The position numbers and the translations under genes are program-made. From positions 1 to 64,000 of the forward strand of contig NZ_MVDE01000027.1 of assembly GCF_002843385.1 (NCBI RefSeq): a stretch of 64,000 nt of DNA, in the 5' to 3' direction. The DNA comes from Labilibaculum manganireducens. Lineage in GTDB: Bacteria; Bacteroidota; Bacteroidia; Bacteroidales; Marinifilaceae. Below are positions 47,341 to 55,349 of the stretch, piece after piece; the first letter of the stretch is position 1; every line of letters begins with the position of its first letter. The notes beneath the pieces are model-generated. The model searched no databases. It had not been told where the DNA came from and saw only the letters and a list, made by a program, of their open reading frames with translations.

Positions 47341-47652
47341 ATGTACGTAATTGTAGAAATCGCTGGTCAGCAATTTAAAGTTGAAAAAGACCAAAAGATT
47401 TTTGTTCACAGACTATCTGCTGAAGAAGGTGGACAAGTAGAGTTCCCTAAAGTACTTTTAGTGGATAATGATGGTGAGATAGTAGTTGGTGCTCCAACTG
47501 TTGAAGGAGCTAAAGTAACTGCTAAAGTTTTATCTCACATGAGAGGTGACAAGGTAAAAGTATTCAAAAAGAAAAGAAGAAAAGGATACAGAAAACTGAA
47601 CGGACACCGTCAGGACCTTTCACAAATTCAAATTGAAGAAATTGTTGCTTAA
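47341..47652 (+). CDS. rplU: 50S ribosomal protein L21
   Basis: The 103-residue protein starts [18 protein letters not shown], the normal L21 N-terminus, so the ATG at 47341 is chosen although the frame stays open back to 47266. [21 protein letters not shown] is the rRNA-binding C-terminal part. It heads rplU-rpmA, with rpmA 19 bp downstream. Confidence 0.97.
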   Translation: MYVIVEIAGQQFKVEKDQKIFVHRLSAEEGGQVEFPKVLLVDNDGEIVVGAPTVEGAKVTAKVLSHMRGDKVKVFKKKRRKGYRKLNGHRQDLSQIQIEEIVA

Positions 47653-47671
47653 TCCTTAAAAATATAACAAA

Positions 47672-47932
47672 ATGGCACATAAAAAAGGAGCCGGTAGTTC
47701 TAGAAACGGTAGAGAATCGGAAAGTAAGCGATTAGGAGTTAAGATTTTTGGCGGGCAATTGGCTAAAGCTGGAAGCATTCTTATTCGTCAAAGAGGAACA
47801 AAACACAACCCAGGTGAAAATGTAGGTATTGGCAGAGATCATACTCTTTTTGCTCTTATTCCTGGAACAGTGGTTTTTAAAAAGAAAAGAGATAATAAAT
47901 CTTACGTTTCTATTGAACCTTTAGCTGAATAG
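47672..47932 (+). CDS. rpmA: 50S ribosomal protein L27
   Basis: The 86-residue protein starts [16 protein letters not shown], with the conserved tail that reaches the peptidyl-transferase centre already exposed, so no Firmicutes-type cleaved leader is present. [29 protein letters not shown] is typical. It is followed by a terminator. Confidence 0.97.
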   Translation: MAHKKGAGSSRNGRESESKRLGVKIFGGQLAKAGSILIRQRGTKHNPGENVGIGRDHTLFALIPGTVVFKKKRDNKSYVSIEPLAE

Positions 47933-47954
47933 ATTATTTAGCTTTAAAATATTT

Positions 47955-47999
47955 AAATCTCCTGCTTTATTTCGTATAAAGACAGGAGATTTTTTTATT
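47955..47999 (+). terminator. Terminator of rplU-rpmA
   Basis: AAATCTCCTG pairs with CAGGAGATTT. An inner CTTTAT/ATAAAG with a TTCG-containing loop extends the stem. A run of seven T follows. Confidence 0.88.
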
Positions 48000-48045
48000 T
48001 TTATAACCTGAAAGTTATAGATATAATCATTAACAAAAGATACTG

Positions 48046-49320
48046 ATGTTAAGCCTCAAATACCTACAGGAAAATAAGGAAGAAGCCATTAAGGCTTTAA
48101 AAATCAAGAATTTCGATGCAACAGAAATCATCGGGAGAATTATCATTCTTGACGAAAAAAGAAAAGAAAGTCAAGTAAAATTAGATGCAACATTGGCAGA
48201 AATGAACGGTTTATCGAAAGAAATCGGAATGCTTTTTAAAAGTGGAAAAGCTGATGAGGCGAATGCTGCAAAAGAAAAAACCGGAGAATTGAAGGATTCT
48301 ATTGCCGAATTAACTGCGATTCAGAACAGTACAGTTCAGGAATTAAATGATTTGTTGCTTCAAATCCCGAATACACCGCATTCATCTGTTCCTGCAGGTA
48401 AAGGTGAAACTGAAAATGTTATTGAAAAAACGTGTGGAACTATTCCAAAACTGCACGCCGATGCAATTCCTCACTGGGAATTAGCTAAGAAATATAATAT
48501 TATTGATTTTGAATTGGGAAATAAAATTACCGGGGCTGGTTTCCCTTTATACAGAGGCAAAGGTGCAATTCTTCAGAGAGCATTAATCAATTTCTTTTTG
48601 GATGAAAACCGCAAAGCCGGTTACGAAGAAGTAATTCCTCCATTGGTTGTTAACGAAGCTTCAGGATACGGAACCGGACAATTGCCTGACAAAGAAGGGC
48701 AAATGTATCACGTAACTGAGGATAACCTGTATTTAATACCTACAGCTGAAGTTCCGGTAACAAACATTTACCGCGATGTTATTTTAAAAGAAGAAGATTT
48801 CCCGGTAAAAAATACCGCTTATTCTGCTTGTTTTAGAAGAGAAGCCGGATCGTACGGAAAAGATGTACGTGGTTTAAATCGTCTTCACCAGTTCGATAAA
48901 GTAGAAATTGTACAATTACAGCATCCTGATAAATCATATGAAGCTCTTGAAGGAATGGTAGCCCACGTAGAGGGTCTTATCCTGAAATTGGAACTTCCTT
49001 ACCGCCTGCTTCGTTTATGTGGTGGTGACACCAGCTTTACTGCGGCTCTTACCTTCGATTTCGAAGTATTTTCTGCAGCTCAGGACAAATGGCTTGAAGT
49101 AAGTTCCGTTTCTAATTTTGAAGCTTACCAATCGAATCGTTTGAAATTACGATACAAAGGTAAGGATATGAAAAAACCTGAACTGGCACATACTTTGAAC
49201 GGAAGCGCACTGGCATTGCCTAGAATTGTGGCCGCCTTGCTTGAAAACAACCAAACTCCTGAAGGAATCCGAATTCCAAAAGCATTGGTTCCTTACACTG
49301 GATTTGAGCTAATCGACTAA
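48046..49320 (+). CDS. serS: Seryl-tRNA synthetase
   Basis: The 424-residue class II synthetase has an N-terminal coiled-coil arm (about 30-105) that reads the long arm of tRNA-Ser. The catalytic core has YLIPTAEVPVTNIYRD (TxE motif), FRREAGSYGKDVRGLNRLHQFDKVE (motif 2) and the ALPRIVAALLENNQ motif 3. Length is normal and the gene is monocistronic with its own terminator. Confidence 0.96.
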   Translation: MLSLKYLQENKEEAIKALKIKNFDATEIIGRIIILDEKRKESQVKLDATLAEMNGLSKEIGMLFKSGKADEANAAKEKTGELKDSIAELTAIQNSTVQELNDLLLQIPNTPHSSVPAGKGETENVIEKTCGTIPKLHADAIPHWELAKKYNIIDFELGNKITGAGFPLYRGKGAILQRALINFFLDENRKAGYEEVIPPLVVNEASGYGTGQLPDKEGQMYHVTEDNLYLIPTAEVPVTNIYRDVILKEEDFPVKNTAYSACFRREAGSYGKDVRGLNRLHQFDKVEIVQLQHPDKSYEALEGMVAHVEGLILKLELPYRLLRLCGGDTSFTAALTFDFEVFSAAQDKWLEVSSVSNFEAYQSNRLKLRYKGKDMKKPELAHTLNGSALALPRIVAALLENNQTPEGIRIPKALVPYTGFELID

Positions 49321-49341
49321 AAGATATTTACTTAATTTTAT

Positions 49342-49371
49342 GGCCCGGTTCGAAACAACCGGGCTTTTTTA
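49342..49371 (+). terminator. Terminator of serS
   Basis: GCCCGGTT pairs with AACCGGGC around CGAAAC, followed by six T. Confidence 0.92.
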
Positions 49372-49408
49372 TATTTTTGAGTAGAGTATCATCTTTAAAA
49401 AACTGGTT

Positions 49409-51226
49409 TTGAAAAAATTCATAGTAAGCTTTCTTATTCTGATTTCCTTCTTAGGATCTGAATACAGCTATTCACAAAACAACATTCAAACAGAAAGTCA
49501 ACTGGCTTTTAACTACTTTCGTGATAAAGAATACAGACCGGCATCTTCCCTATTCTTTAACCTGCATAAAATTACACGGTCAAGAACTTATTTCAACTAC
49601 TATATTGATTGCTTAATTCAACTTGAAGATTATCAGGAAGCAGAGAAATCGATAAAAAAGGAAATTAAAAAAAATCCGGACGACCGAAGCTTTTTAATTG
49701 ATCTGGGATTTGTTTATAAAACGGCAGGAGAAAATGATCAAAGTCTGGCTCAATACAATCAGGTTTTAAAAGACTTGATTCCTGTCAGAAGTGAAATCAC
49801 TAGTATTGCTAACACTTTCGTAAGAAAACGCGAATATGAATTCGCCGTTAAAACATACGAAATTGGCAGAAAACTTCTCAATCAGGAGCATCTCTTTCAC
49901 ATGGAACTGGCAACTATTTTCCTATCGCAGAGAGATTTTGAAAAGATGGTTTCGGAATACCTGCTGGCACTTTCAGTTGATCCAACACAAATAAAAACTG
50001 TAGAAAACCATTTGCAATCCGCACTCCTTCAGGATATCAATTCAAGTTTGGATCCCATTCTCAAAAATCAATTGCTGCAAAAAATACAAACTGAAACTGA
50101 AAACCTCAGCCTTAAGGAATTGCTGCAATGGTATTTTATGCAGAAAAAACAATTTCAGGCTGCTTTCACACAAGCCAGATCGATAGATTTAATTGGAAAA
50201 GAAGATGGTTCCCGCCTGCTATCCTTAGCAAGCGCTGCAAGAACAAATGATGATTTTAAAACTGCTCTTGAATGTTATCAACATGTTGTTGATAAAGGAT
50301 CTTCATCGCCCAATTATTTAAATGCACGCGTTGGTGATTTGGAAACCCGTTATCTTCTGCTTCAAAAACAAAATTCAACTTCAAAATCTGATTGGCTTGA
50401 GCTTTCCGGACGATATAAAAAATTCTTTTCGGAAGAAAATACTGCCTTGCAGAACAGTTCTGTTCTAATACAATACGCACACATCAATTCATTCTTTTTG
50501 AATCAAACGGCAGAATCAACCGAACTATTAGAAAAAGCATTGGCAAGTTCAGGACTTAGCCAACAAAACAGATCGGAATTAAAACTTGAACTGGCAGACA
50601 TCAAGTTATTTACCAACGAAAAATGGGATGCAATTCTACTGTATTCACAAATCGAAAAATCAAACAAAAACAACACGATCGGCTTCGAAGCAAAATTCAA
50701 AAAAGCCAAAGTGTCTTACTTTATGGGCGAATTAAAATGGGCCAAAGCTCAGCTGGACGCACTAAAAGGAAGTACTTCGAAACTAATAGCCAACGATGCA
50801 ATTTTCCTATCGCAATTGATTAGTGACAATACTACTTTAGATACAAGCTACACAGCTATGAAAATCTATGCTGAAGCAGAATTTCTGATGTATCAGCGAA
50901 AAGATTCTTTAGCCCTTCTTAAGCTGGATGAATTGCTTAAAAATAATCCGGGACATTCACTAACTGATGAAGTTTATTTTTTGAAATATGAAATTTTCAT
51001 CAAAACAAATAAAACAGAACAAGCACTTTTGGCCTTGTCCAAAATTATAGAAGAACATCCATACGAAACTCTTGCGCCAAAGGCATTGTTCACACAAGGA
51101 GAACTGCTTCAGAAGTTAAACGAAACAGAAAAAGCCATGGAGAACTACAAAAATATTGTGACTGAATATTCTGACAGCATATACTCTGTTGAAGCCCGAA
51201 AAAAATTAAATGATTTAAGAAAGTGA
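49409..51226 (+). CDS. Secreted tetratricopeptide-repeat protein
   Basis: The 605-residue protein begins with a signal peptide (MKKFIVSFLILISFLG...YSYSQ) read from a TTG start; no in-frame ATG would preserve the signal. The remainder is helical TPR-like repeats, clearest near the N-terminus (YIDCLIQLEDYQEAEKSIKKEIKKNPDDRSFLIDLGFVY) and C-terminus (KALFTQGELLQKLNETEKAMENYKNIVTEYSDSIYSVEA). It is probably a periplasmic scaffold. No catalytic domain is seen and the partner is unknown. Confidence 0.82.
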   Translation: MKKFIVSFLILISFLGSEYSYSQNNIQTESQLAFNYFRDKEYRPASSLFFNLHKITRSRTYFNYYIDCLIQLEDYQEAEKSIKKEIKKNPDDRSFLIDLGFVYKTAGENDQSLAQYNQVLKDLIPVRSEITSIANTFVRKREYEFAVKTYEIGRKLLNQEHLFHMELATIFLSQRDFEKMVSEYLLALSVDPTQIKTVENHLQSALLQDINSSLDPILKNQLLQKIQTETENLSLKELLQWYFMQKKQFQAAFTQARSIDLIGKEDGSRLLSLASAARTNDDFKTALECYQHVVDKGSSSPNYLNARVGDLETRYLLLQKQNSTSKSDWLELSGRYKKFFSEENTALQNSSVLIQYAHINSFFLNQTAESTELLEKALASSGLSQQNRSELKLELADIKLFTNEKWDAILLYSQIEKSNKNNTIGFEAKFKKAKVSYFMGELKWAKAQLDALKGSTSKLIANDAIFLSQLISDNTTLDTSYTAMKIYAEAEFLMYQRKDSLALLKLDELLKNNPGHSLTDEVYFLKYEIFIKTNKTEQALLALSKIIEEHPYETLAPKALFTQGELLQKLNETEKAMENYKNIVTEYSDSIYSVEARKKLNDLRK

Positions 51227-51234
51227 AATTTAAA

Positions 51235-51242
51235 TACCTTTG
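51235..51242 (+). promoter_or_regulatory. -7 element of the DUF4286-DMT-ruvC run
   Basis: TACCTTTG followed by CA, with TTTA 17 bp upstream inside the end of the TPR gene. The ATG of the DUF4286 gene is 22 bp downstream. Confidence 0.6.
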
Positions 51243-51264
51243 CAAAAACTAAAGACAACAATCA

Positions 51265-51567
51265 ATGATTATATACAATACCAGCTATTTGATCGAAAAT
51301 TCTATGGAGAAAGAGTTTTGTGAATGGATGAAAATAAAATTTATCCCTTTACTTAAAGAAACGGGAACTTTTTCCGCCAATTATTTTTGCAAAGTAATGG
51401 TTGCAACAGAAAATGAAGGTTTAACCTATTCACTTCAACTTCTGTTCAAAAGCAAAGAATTATTCACTAAGTATCACTGTAGTTTCGAGCCAAGAGCCAA
51501 AGCTGTTTTCGAAGCAAAATACAGAAATCAGGTAATGAGTTTTTCATCCTTGCTGGAAGAAGCATAA
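51265..51567 (+). CDS. DUF4286 family protein
   Basis: The 100-residue cytosolic protein starts MIIYNTSYLIENSMEKEFCEWMK, the normal opening of this small Bacteroidota family with a ferredoxin-like predicted fold. EPRAKAVFEAKYRNQVMSF near the end is also conserved as I recall it. Function is unknown. It lies 11 bp before the DMT transporter gene. Confidence 0.8.
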   Translation: MIIYNTSYLIENSMEKEFCEWMKIKFIPLLKETGTFSANYFCKVMVATENEGLTYSLQLLFKSKELFTKYHCSFEPRAKAVFEAKYRNQVMSFSSLLEEA

Positions 51568-51578
51568 TTTCCAAGACT

Positions 51579-52472
51579 TTGGATACGCAAAAGAAAGCAT
51601 ACATTTACGCCCTGTCAGCAATCTTTTGCTGGTCAACAGTAGCCACAGCATTTAAAATTGCATTACGCGGAATGGATTTTCTTCATCTTCTGCTAATCTC
51701 TTCGGGAATAGCCGTGCTTTTTTTGGGCTGTTTACTTTTATTCACATCTCAATTACAAAAAACTTTTTCAGGAAGCACAAAAGATTATATTCGATCGGCA
51801 GGATTGGGCTTTTTAAATCCATTTCTATACTATTTGGTGCTTTTAAAAGCTTACTCGATACTGCCTGCTCAATTTGCTTTGAGCCTGAACTACATTTGGC
51901 CAATTACCTTGGTACTGCTTTCGATCCCTTTATTAAAACATAAAATTGGATGGAAGAGTATCTCATGCATATTGGTAAGTTTTTCGGGCGTTGTGATTAT
52001 TGCTAACAAAGGTTCATTCACATCCATTCAAACCCCAAATACCTTTGGAGTACTATTAGCTCTTTCCAGCTCCGTATTTTGGGCTCTGTTCTGGTTATTT
52101 AATGTTCGCGATTTAAGAGAAGAAAAGGGTAAACTATTTTTGAACATGGCTTTTGGCTTTCTTTATATCCTGATATCTATCATCCTGTTTTCTGAATTTC
52201 GCATGCCTGACAACAAAAGTATTTTAGCTGCTGTATATATCGGTGTCGTAGAATGTGGAATTGCAGCTGTATTCTGGTTAAAAGCATTAAAAATGACAAG
52301 TTCAACAGATAAAATAAGCAATCTGGTTTTTTTAAGTCCGTTTGTTTCCTTGCTGTTTGTTCATCTTATTATCGGAGAATCTATCTATCTTAGTACTCTT
52401 GCAGGACTGGTCCTAATCATTTTGGGTATTGTACTGCAAAAATTTATTCGAAAAACCAATTCAATTGAGTAA
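51579..52472 (+). CDS. DMT-superfamily (EamA) transporter
   Basis: The 297-residue protein has ten hydrophobic helices in two EamA repeats (first ending SFSGVVIIANKG, second containing GVVECGIAAVFWLKALKMTSSTDKISNLVFLSPF). It is not a close repeat of the DMT protein at 11893-12795. The start is TTG (MDTQKKAYIYAL). The 3' end overlaps the ruvC start by 8 bp. Substrate is unknown. Confidence 0.83.
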   Translation: MDTQKKAYIYALSAIFCWSTVATAFKIALRGMDFLHLLLISSGIAVLFLGCLLLFTSQLQKTFSGSTKDYIRSAGLGFLNPFLYYLVLLKAYSILPAQFALSLNYIWPITLVLLSIPLLKHKIGWKSISCILVSFSGVVIIANKGSFTSIQTPNTFGVLLALSSSVFWALFWLFNVRDLREEKGKLFLNMAFGFLYILISIILFSEFRMPDNKSILAAVYIGVVECGIAAVFWLKALKMTSSTDKISNLVFLSPFVSLLFVHLIIGESIYLSTLAGLVLIILGIVLQKFIRKTNSIE

Positions 52473-53016
52473 CGACAGAATAATAATGGGAATCGATCCC
52501 GGCACCAATCTAATGGGCTACGGACTAATAAGAATTGCAGACAAAAAACCGCAAATCCTGGTTTCCGGTGTCTTGGATCTCAAAAAAATTTCTGATCCCT
52601 ACATTAAACTTCAGAAAATTTTCCAACGTACACTGCAGGTAATTGATGAGTACAAACCCGATGAATTAGCTATTGAATCACAGTTTTTTGGAAAAAACAT
52701 TCAATCAATGCTTAAATTAGGCCGGGCTCAAGGTGTTGCAATTTCAGCAGCATTGCATCGCAATATTCCCATTTTTGAGTACGCACCAAAAAAAATTAAA
52801 CTTGCGATTACCGGAACCGGACTGGCTTCGAAAGAACAACTGGCAACCGTTCTTCAACGTTTTTTTAATCTGAAGGAATTCCCACAAAATTCAGATGAAA
52901 CGGATGCCATTGCAATAGCAATGTGTCATTTTTTTCAGAGCAATGCCATTGCATCTGCAGGTAAACCAAAATCCTGGGCTGATTTTGTTAAGAAAAATCC
53001 GGACAGGGTCAAATAA
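52465..53016 (+). CDS. ruvC: Holliday junction resolvase RuvC
   Basis: About 183 residues from a TTG at 52465 (MSNDRIIMGIDPGTN); an internal ATG at 52486 is an alternative. The catalytic acids are visible: D in GIDPGTNLMG, E in LAIESQFFGKN, and the DETDAIAIA pair near the C-terminus. It cleaves four-way junctions during recombination. ruvA and ruvB are not in the window. The start overlaps the DMT stop by 8 bp, suggesting coupling. Confidence 0.95.
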   Translation: MSNDRIIMGIDPGTNLMGYGLIRIADKKPQILVSGVLDLKKISDPYIKLQKIFQRTLQVIDEYKPDELAIESQFFGKNIQSMLKLGRAQGVAISAALHRNIPIFEYAPKKIKLAITGTGLASKEQLATVLQRFFNLKEFPQNSDETDAIAIAMCHFFQSNAIASAGKPKSWADFVKKNPDRVK

Positions 53017-53031
53017 TTTTTAATTGAATCA

Positions 53032-53057
53032 CAAAAAAAGCCACTTAAAAAGTGGCT
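53032..53057 (-). terminator. Terminator of greA-HIT transcript
   Basis: On the minus strand AGCCACTT pairs with AAGTGGCT around TTT, followed by seven T. On the plus strand no T-run follows, so it mainly serves the minus strand. Confidence 0.8.
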
Positions 53058-53086
53058 GATATCTCTATTGGAAGAATTGATTCTAT

Positions 53087-53479
53087 TTAAAAATTCTCTC
53101 TAATTTTTGCGGCAATTTCGGCCAGCTTATCCGATGCTATTTCCAACTTTGGATTCGCAAAGTTTAAATCTCCAACATTATTTATCGGCACCAGATGAAT
53201 GTGGGTATGCGGAACCTCTATACCAATAACAGCAATTCCAATTCTTTTGCATACAATGGTATTCTCAATTGCCTTTGCTACGCGTTTGGCAAAAAGATTT
53301 AGTCCTGCTAAAACATCATCATCCAAATCAAAAATATAGTCAACCTCCTGCTTTGGTATTACCAAAGTGTGACCTAATGCCAAAGGACTGATATCCAAAA
53401 AAGCAAAATAGTTCTCATCTTCAGCTATTTTGTGGCAAGGAATTTCGCCATTTACTATTTTTGTGAAAATTGAAGCCAT
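53087..53479 (-). CDS. HIT family protein
   Basis: The 130-residue histidine-triad protein carries HTHIHLVPI near residue 97, the nucleotide-hydrolase/transferase motif, with the N-terminal ASIFTKIVNGEIPCHKIAEDE and ALGHTLVIPK typical of Hint-like purine nucleoside phosphoramidases. The exact substrate is not determined. It follows greA by 32 bp and shares its transcript. Confidence 0.93.
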   Translation of the reverse strand: MASIFTKIVNGEIPCHKIAEDENYFAFLDISPLALGHTLVIPKQEVDYIFDLDDDVLAGLNLFAKRVAKAIENTIVCKRIGIAVIGIEVPHTHIHLVPINNVGDLNFANPKLEIASDKLAEIAAKIRENF

Positions 53480-53511
53480 ATCCGTGTGTTTCTGATTTTT
53501 ACCCGTTGTAA

Positions 53512-53985
53512 TTATAACGAAATATCTATAATTTCAAATGGAATTAAACCATTTGGAACCTGAATTTCAACAACATCACCAATAACCTTACCTATTAAAC
53601 CTTTGGCAATTGGTGTATTGATTGATAGTTTCCCTTTCTTAAAATCAGCCTCCGTTTCGGATACTAAAGTATAAGCCATTACAGCACCATTTTTTTGATT
53701 CTTAATGGTAACCTTAGTCATCATCTGAACCTTTGACGTGTCAATTTTAGTCTCATCAATTACCCGGCTGTTTGCCAGAATACTTCTTAATTGTGAAATT
53801 TTGGCTTCCAATAAACCCTGAGCTTCTTTTGCAGCATCGTACTCGGCATTTTCCGACAAGTCTCCTTTGTCGATTGCTTCTCCAATTTGTTTGGAAATAT
53901 TAGGACGTTCGATCGTCTCAAGATGTTCCACTTCTGCTCTTAGTTTTTTTAGTCCTTCGGCTGTTACATATGAATAACCAGACAT
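53512..53985 (-). CDS. greA: Transcription elongation factor GreA
   Basis: The 157-residue protein enters the RNA-polymerase secondary channel and stimulates cleavage of backtracked RNA. The N-terminal coiled coil has EGLKKLRAEVEHLE and, at the tip, DLSENAEYDAAKEAQG with the acidic pair (D, E). The C-terminal FKBP-like domain has INTPIAKGLIGKVIGDVVEIQVP. Its leader carries a terminator-like hairpin (54051-54076). Confidence 0.96.
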   Translation of the reverse strand: MSGYSYVTAEGLKKLRAEVEHLETIERPNISKQIGEAIDKGDLSENAEYDAAKEAQGLLEAKISQLRSILANSRVIDETKIDTSKVQMMTKVTIKNQKNGAVMAYTLVSETEADFKKGKLSINTPIAKGLIGKVIGDVVEIQVPNGLIPFEIIDISL

Positions 53986-54048
53986 AATTCCCTCCTATTT
54001 AAATTCTTATAATTCTAATCTATTTGATCGACAACGATCTAAAAAACA

Positions 54049-54076
54049 AAAAGAATTTCGATTTTTCGAAACTCTT
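54049..54076 (-). terminator. Terminator-like hairpin at the start of the greA leader
   Basis: On the minus strand AAGAGTTTCGA (54076-54066) pairs with TCGAAATTCTT (54061-54051), 11 bp with one G-U pair and a 4-nt loop, followed by TTTGTTTTTT. It lies just downstream of the likely greA -7 box (54091-54084). It may terminate the upstream gene (stop at 54165) or attenuate greA. Confidence 0.7.
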
Positions 54077-54083
54077 CCGGATG

Positions 54084-54091
54084 CAAATATA
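54084..54091 (-). promoter_or_regulatory. -7 element of greA
   Basis: Minus strand TATATTTG followed by CATCC, an exact TAnnTTTG box. No clear -33 TTTG. The predicted start, about 5-7 nt downstream, would place the hairpin at the extreme 5' end of the mRNA. Confidence 0.65.
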
Positions 54092-54164
54092 CAAATTTAG
54101 TATAAATGAACCCTTTCCTGCATGAAATAACAGGAATCAATAAAAGTATACTTTATTTTTTGCT

Positions 54165-54605
54165 TTAGGTGTACCTTCTATCTAAAATCTCTTTGTAAAT
54201 AATGGCTTGGCGCCAATCGATTTCTTCTTCCTGATCTTCTTCCAACTCATTCTCATCCTTACTCTCACTATAGATTGATTTTAAATCAGCAAAAACAGGA
54301 TTCTTTTTCTCTTCTCGGTCCTCCGCCTTCATATTCTGCAATCTTGTATATTCTTCCATCACTGATTCCACAGGTTCGGGAGTTTTGTCTTCTACGGGCT
54401 GAACGTAAGGTTTGGGTATTTCGTTGCCCAACAAGCTCTCAAAAAGTGATTCGAATCCACCCTGAATTTCAGGCTCCGACCGTTGAAGAATTTCCTCATC
54501 ATCGGGAGGCTGAACAGCTGCCGGCTTCTTTTTTTTGAGAGCACCAACAATAACAAAGAGTGCCACGATAACATAGTATAATATATTCCCCCAATGATCG
54601 TCCAT
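54165..54605 (-). CDS. Small acidic single-pass membrane protein, function unknown
   Basis: The 146-residue protein has one N-terminal membrane helix (ILYYVIVALFVIVGAL) followed by a KKKK cluster. This makes the rest, a long acidic and proline-containing tail (for example DENELEEDQEEEIDWRQ), probably cytosolic. The C-terminal WRQAIIYKEILDRR looks like a conserved helix. No enzymatic motif is present. It lies upstream of greA on the same strand. Confidence 0.65.
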   Translation of the reverse strand: MDDHWGNILYYVIVALFVIVGALKKKKPAAVQPPDDEEILQRSEPEIQGGFESLFESLLGNEIPKPYVQPVEDKTPEPVESVMEEYTRLQNMKAEDREEKKNPVFADLKSIYSESKDENELEEDQEEEIDWRQAIIYKEILDRRYT

Positions 54606-54702
54606 ACTGATCCTGTTAAAATTAATTTAAAAGCTTAATTTTGCGAATGCCTGCACTAATAACGGCAACCATTACGTTATATAAAGAGTAAAACCAACTG
54701 CA

Positions 54703-55164
54703 ATGAGTCACAATAAATCAAATTTACCACTTTTTTTCCTTTTCTGTTTGATAAACATCACTTTTTGTTCCTGCAGTAAAGATACGAATGTTGATGAAAT
54801 CATCCCCTATGTTCCAGTTAACGGAACAATATATCTTAATTTTTACAGCGAACTAAATTCTGTTGGCAATGCCCTTTACTTTGATGAAATAGACGCATCT
54901 GTCGGATATAACGGGCATGGATTTATTGTAGTAAGAACAAGCACCTCTGAATTTTCTGTATTTGATGCAACCTGCACCAATGATAAAGATTCAGAAGAAC
55001 ATCTGAAAATTGAAGGTTCCTACGCAGAATGTCCTGTTTGCGGAAGTAAATTTAGTTTGTTGACCGGTGGATGGCCTTTTAATGATTCAGAGGCTAAGTA
55101 CAAATTAAAAGAGTATAGAAATACTTACTACTCCGGTAACAACACTCTAAAAGTCCGCAATTAA
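54703..55164 (+). CDS. Rieske-like lipoprotein with altered ligands
   Basis: The 153-residue protein has a signal peptide with a lipobox-like ITFCSC (Cys22 or Cys24 lipidated), then SKDTNVDE. The central beta region contains FDATCTND (C91, N93) and AECPVCGSKF (C110, C113), spaced as in the Rieske motif CxH-x16-CxxH. Both His ligands are replaced, by Asn and Cys. GSKFSLLTGGWP after the second box is typical of Rieske folds. It may bind a metal differently or not at all. It precedes the pyrophosphatase gene by 185 bp. Confidence 0.72.
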   Translation: MSHNKSNLPLFFLFCLINITFCSCSKDTNVDEIIPYVPVNGTIYLNFYSELNSVGNALYFDEIDASVGYNGHGFIVVRTSTSEFSVFDATCTNDKDSEEHLKIEGSYAECPVCGSKFSLLTGGWPFNDSEAKYKLKEYRNTYYSGNNTLKVRN

Positions 55165-55349
55165 ATTAATTCCAAAACAATAGCTCCCTAACCTAAGGAA
55201 CTAATTTTCACACGTTAAAAATAAGAAATTCAGGATACAATCAAAATATAATAAAGTTTACTTTTTAAAAAAGTAATTCCATAAAGTCTTGTTTCACTTT
55301 ACAATAATGCATAATTTGATAGGAAATTCACCTAATTAATCTCTATCCT

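Noticed and set aside
53087-53479. HIT protein as a specific Ap4A hydrolase
   Set aside because: The motif HTHIHLVPI shows only the HIT superfamily; the sequence does not settle the substrate.
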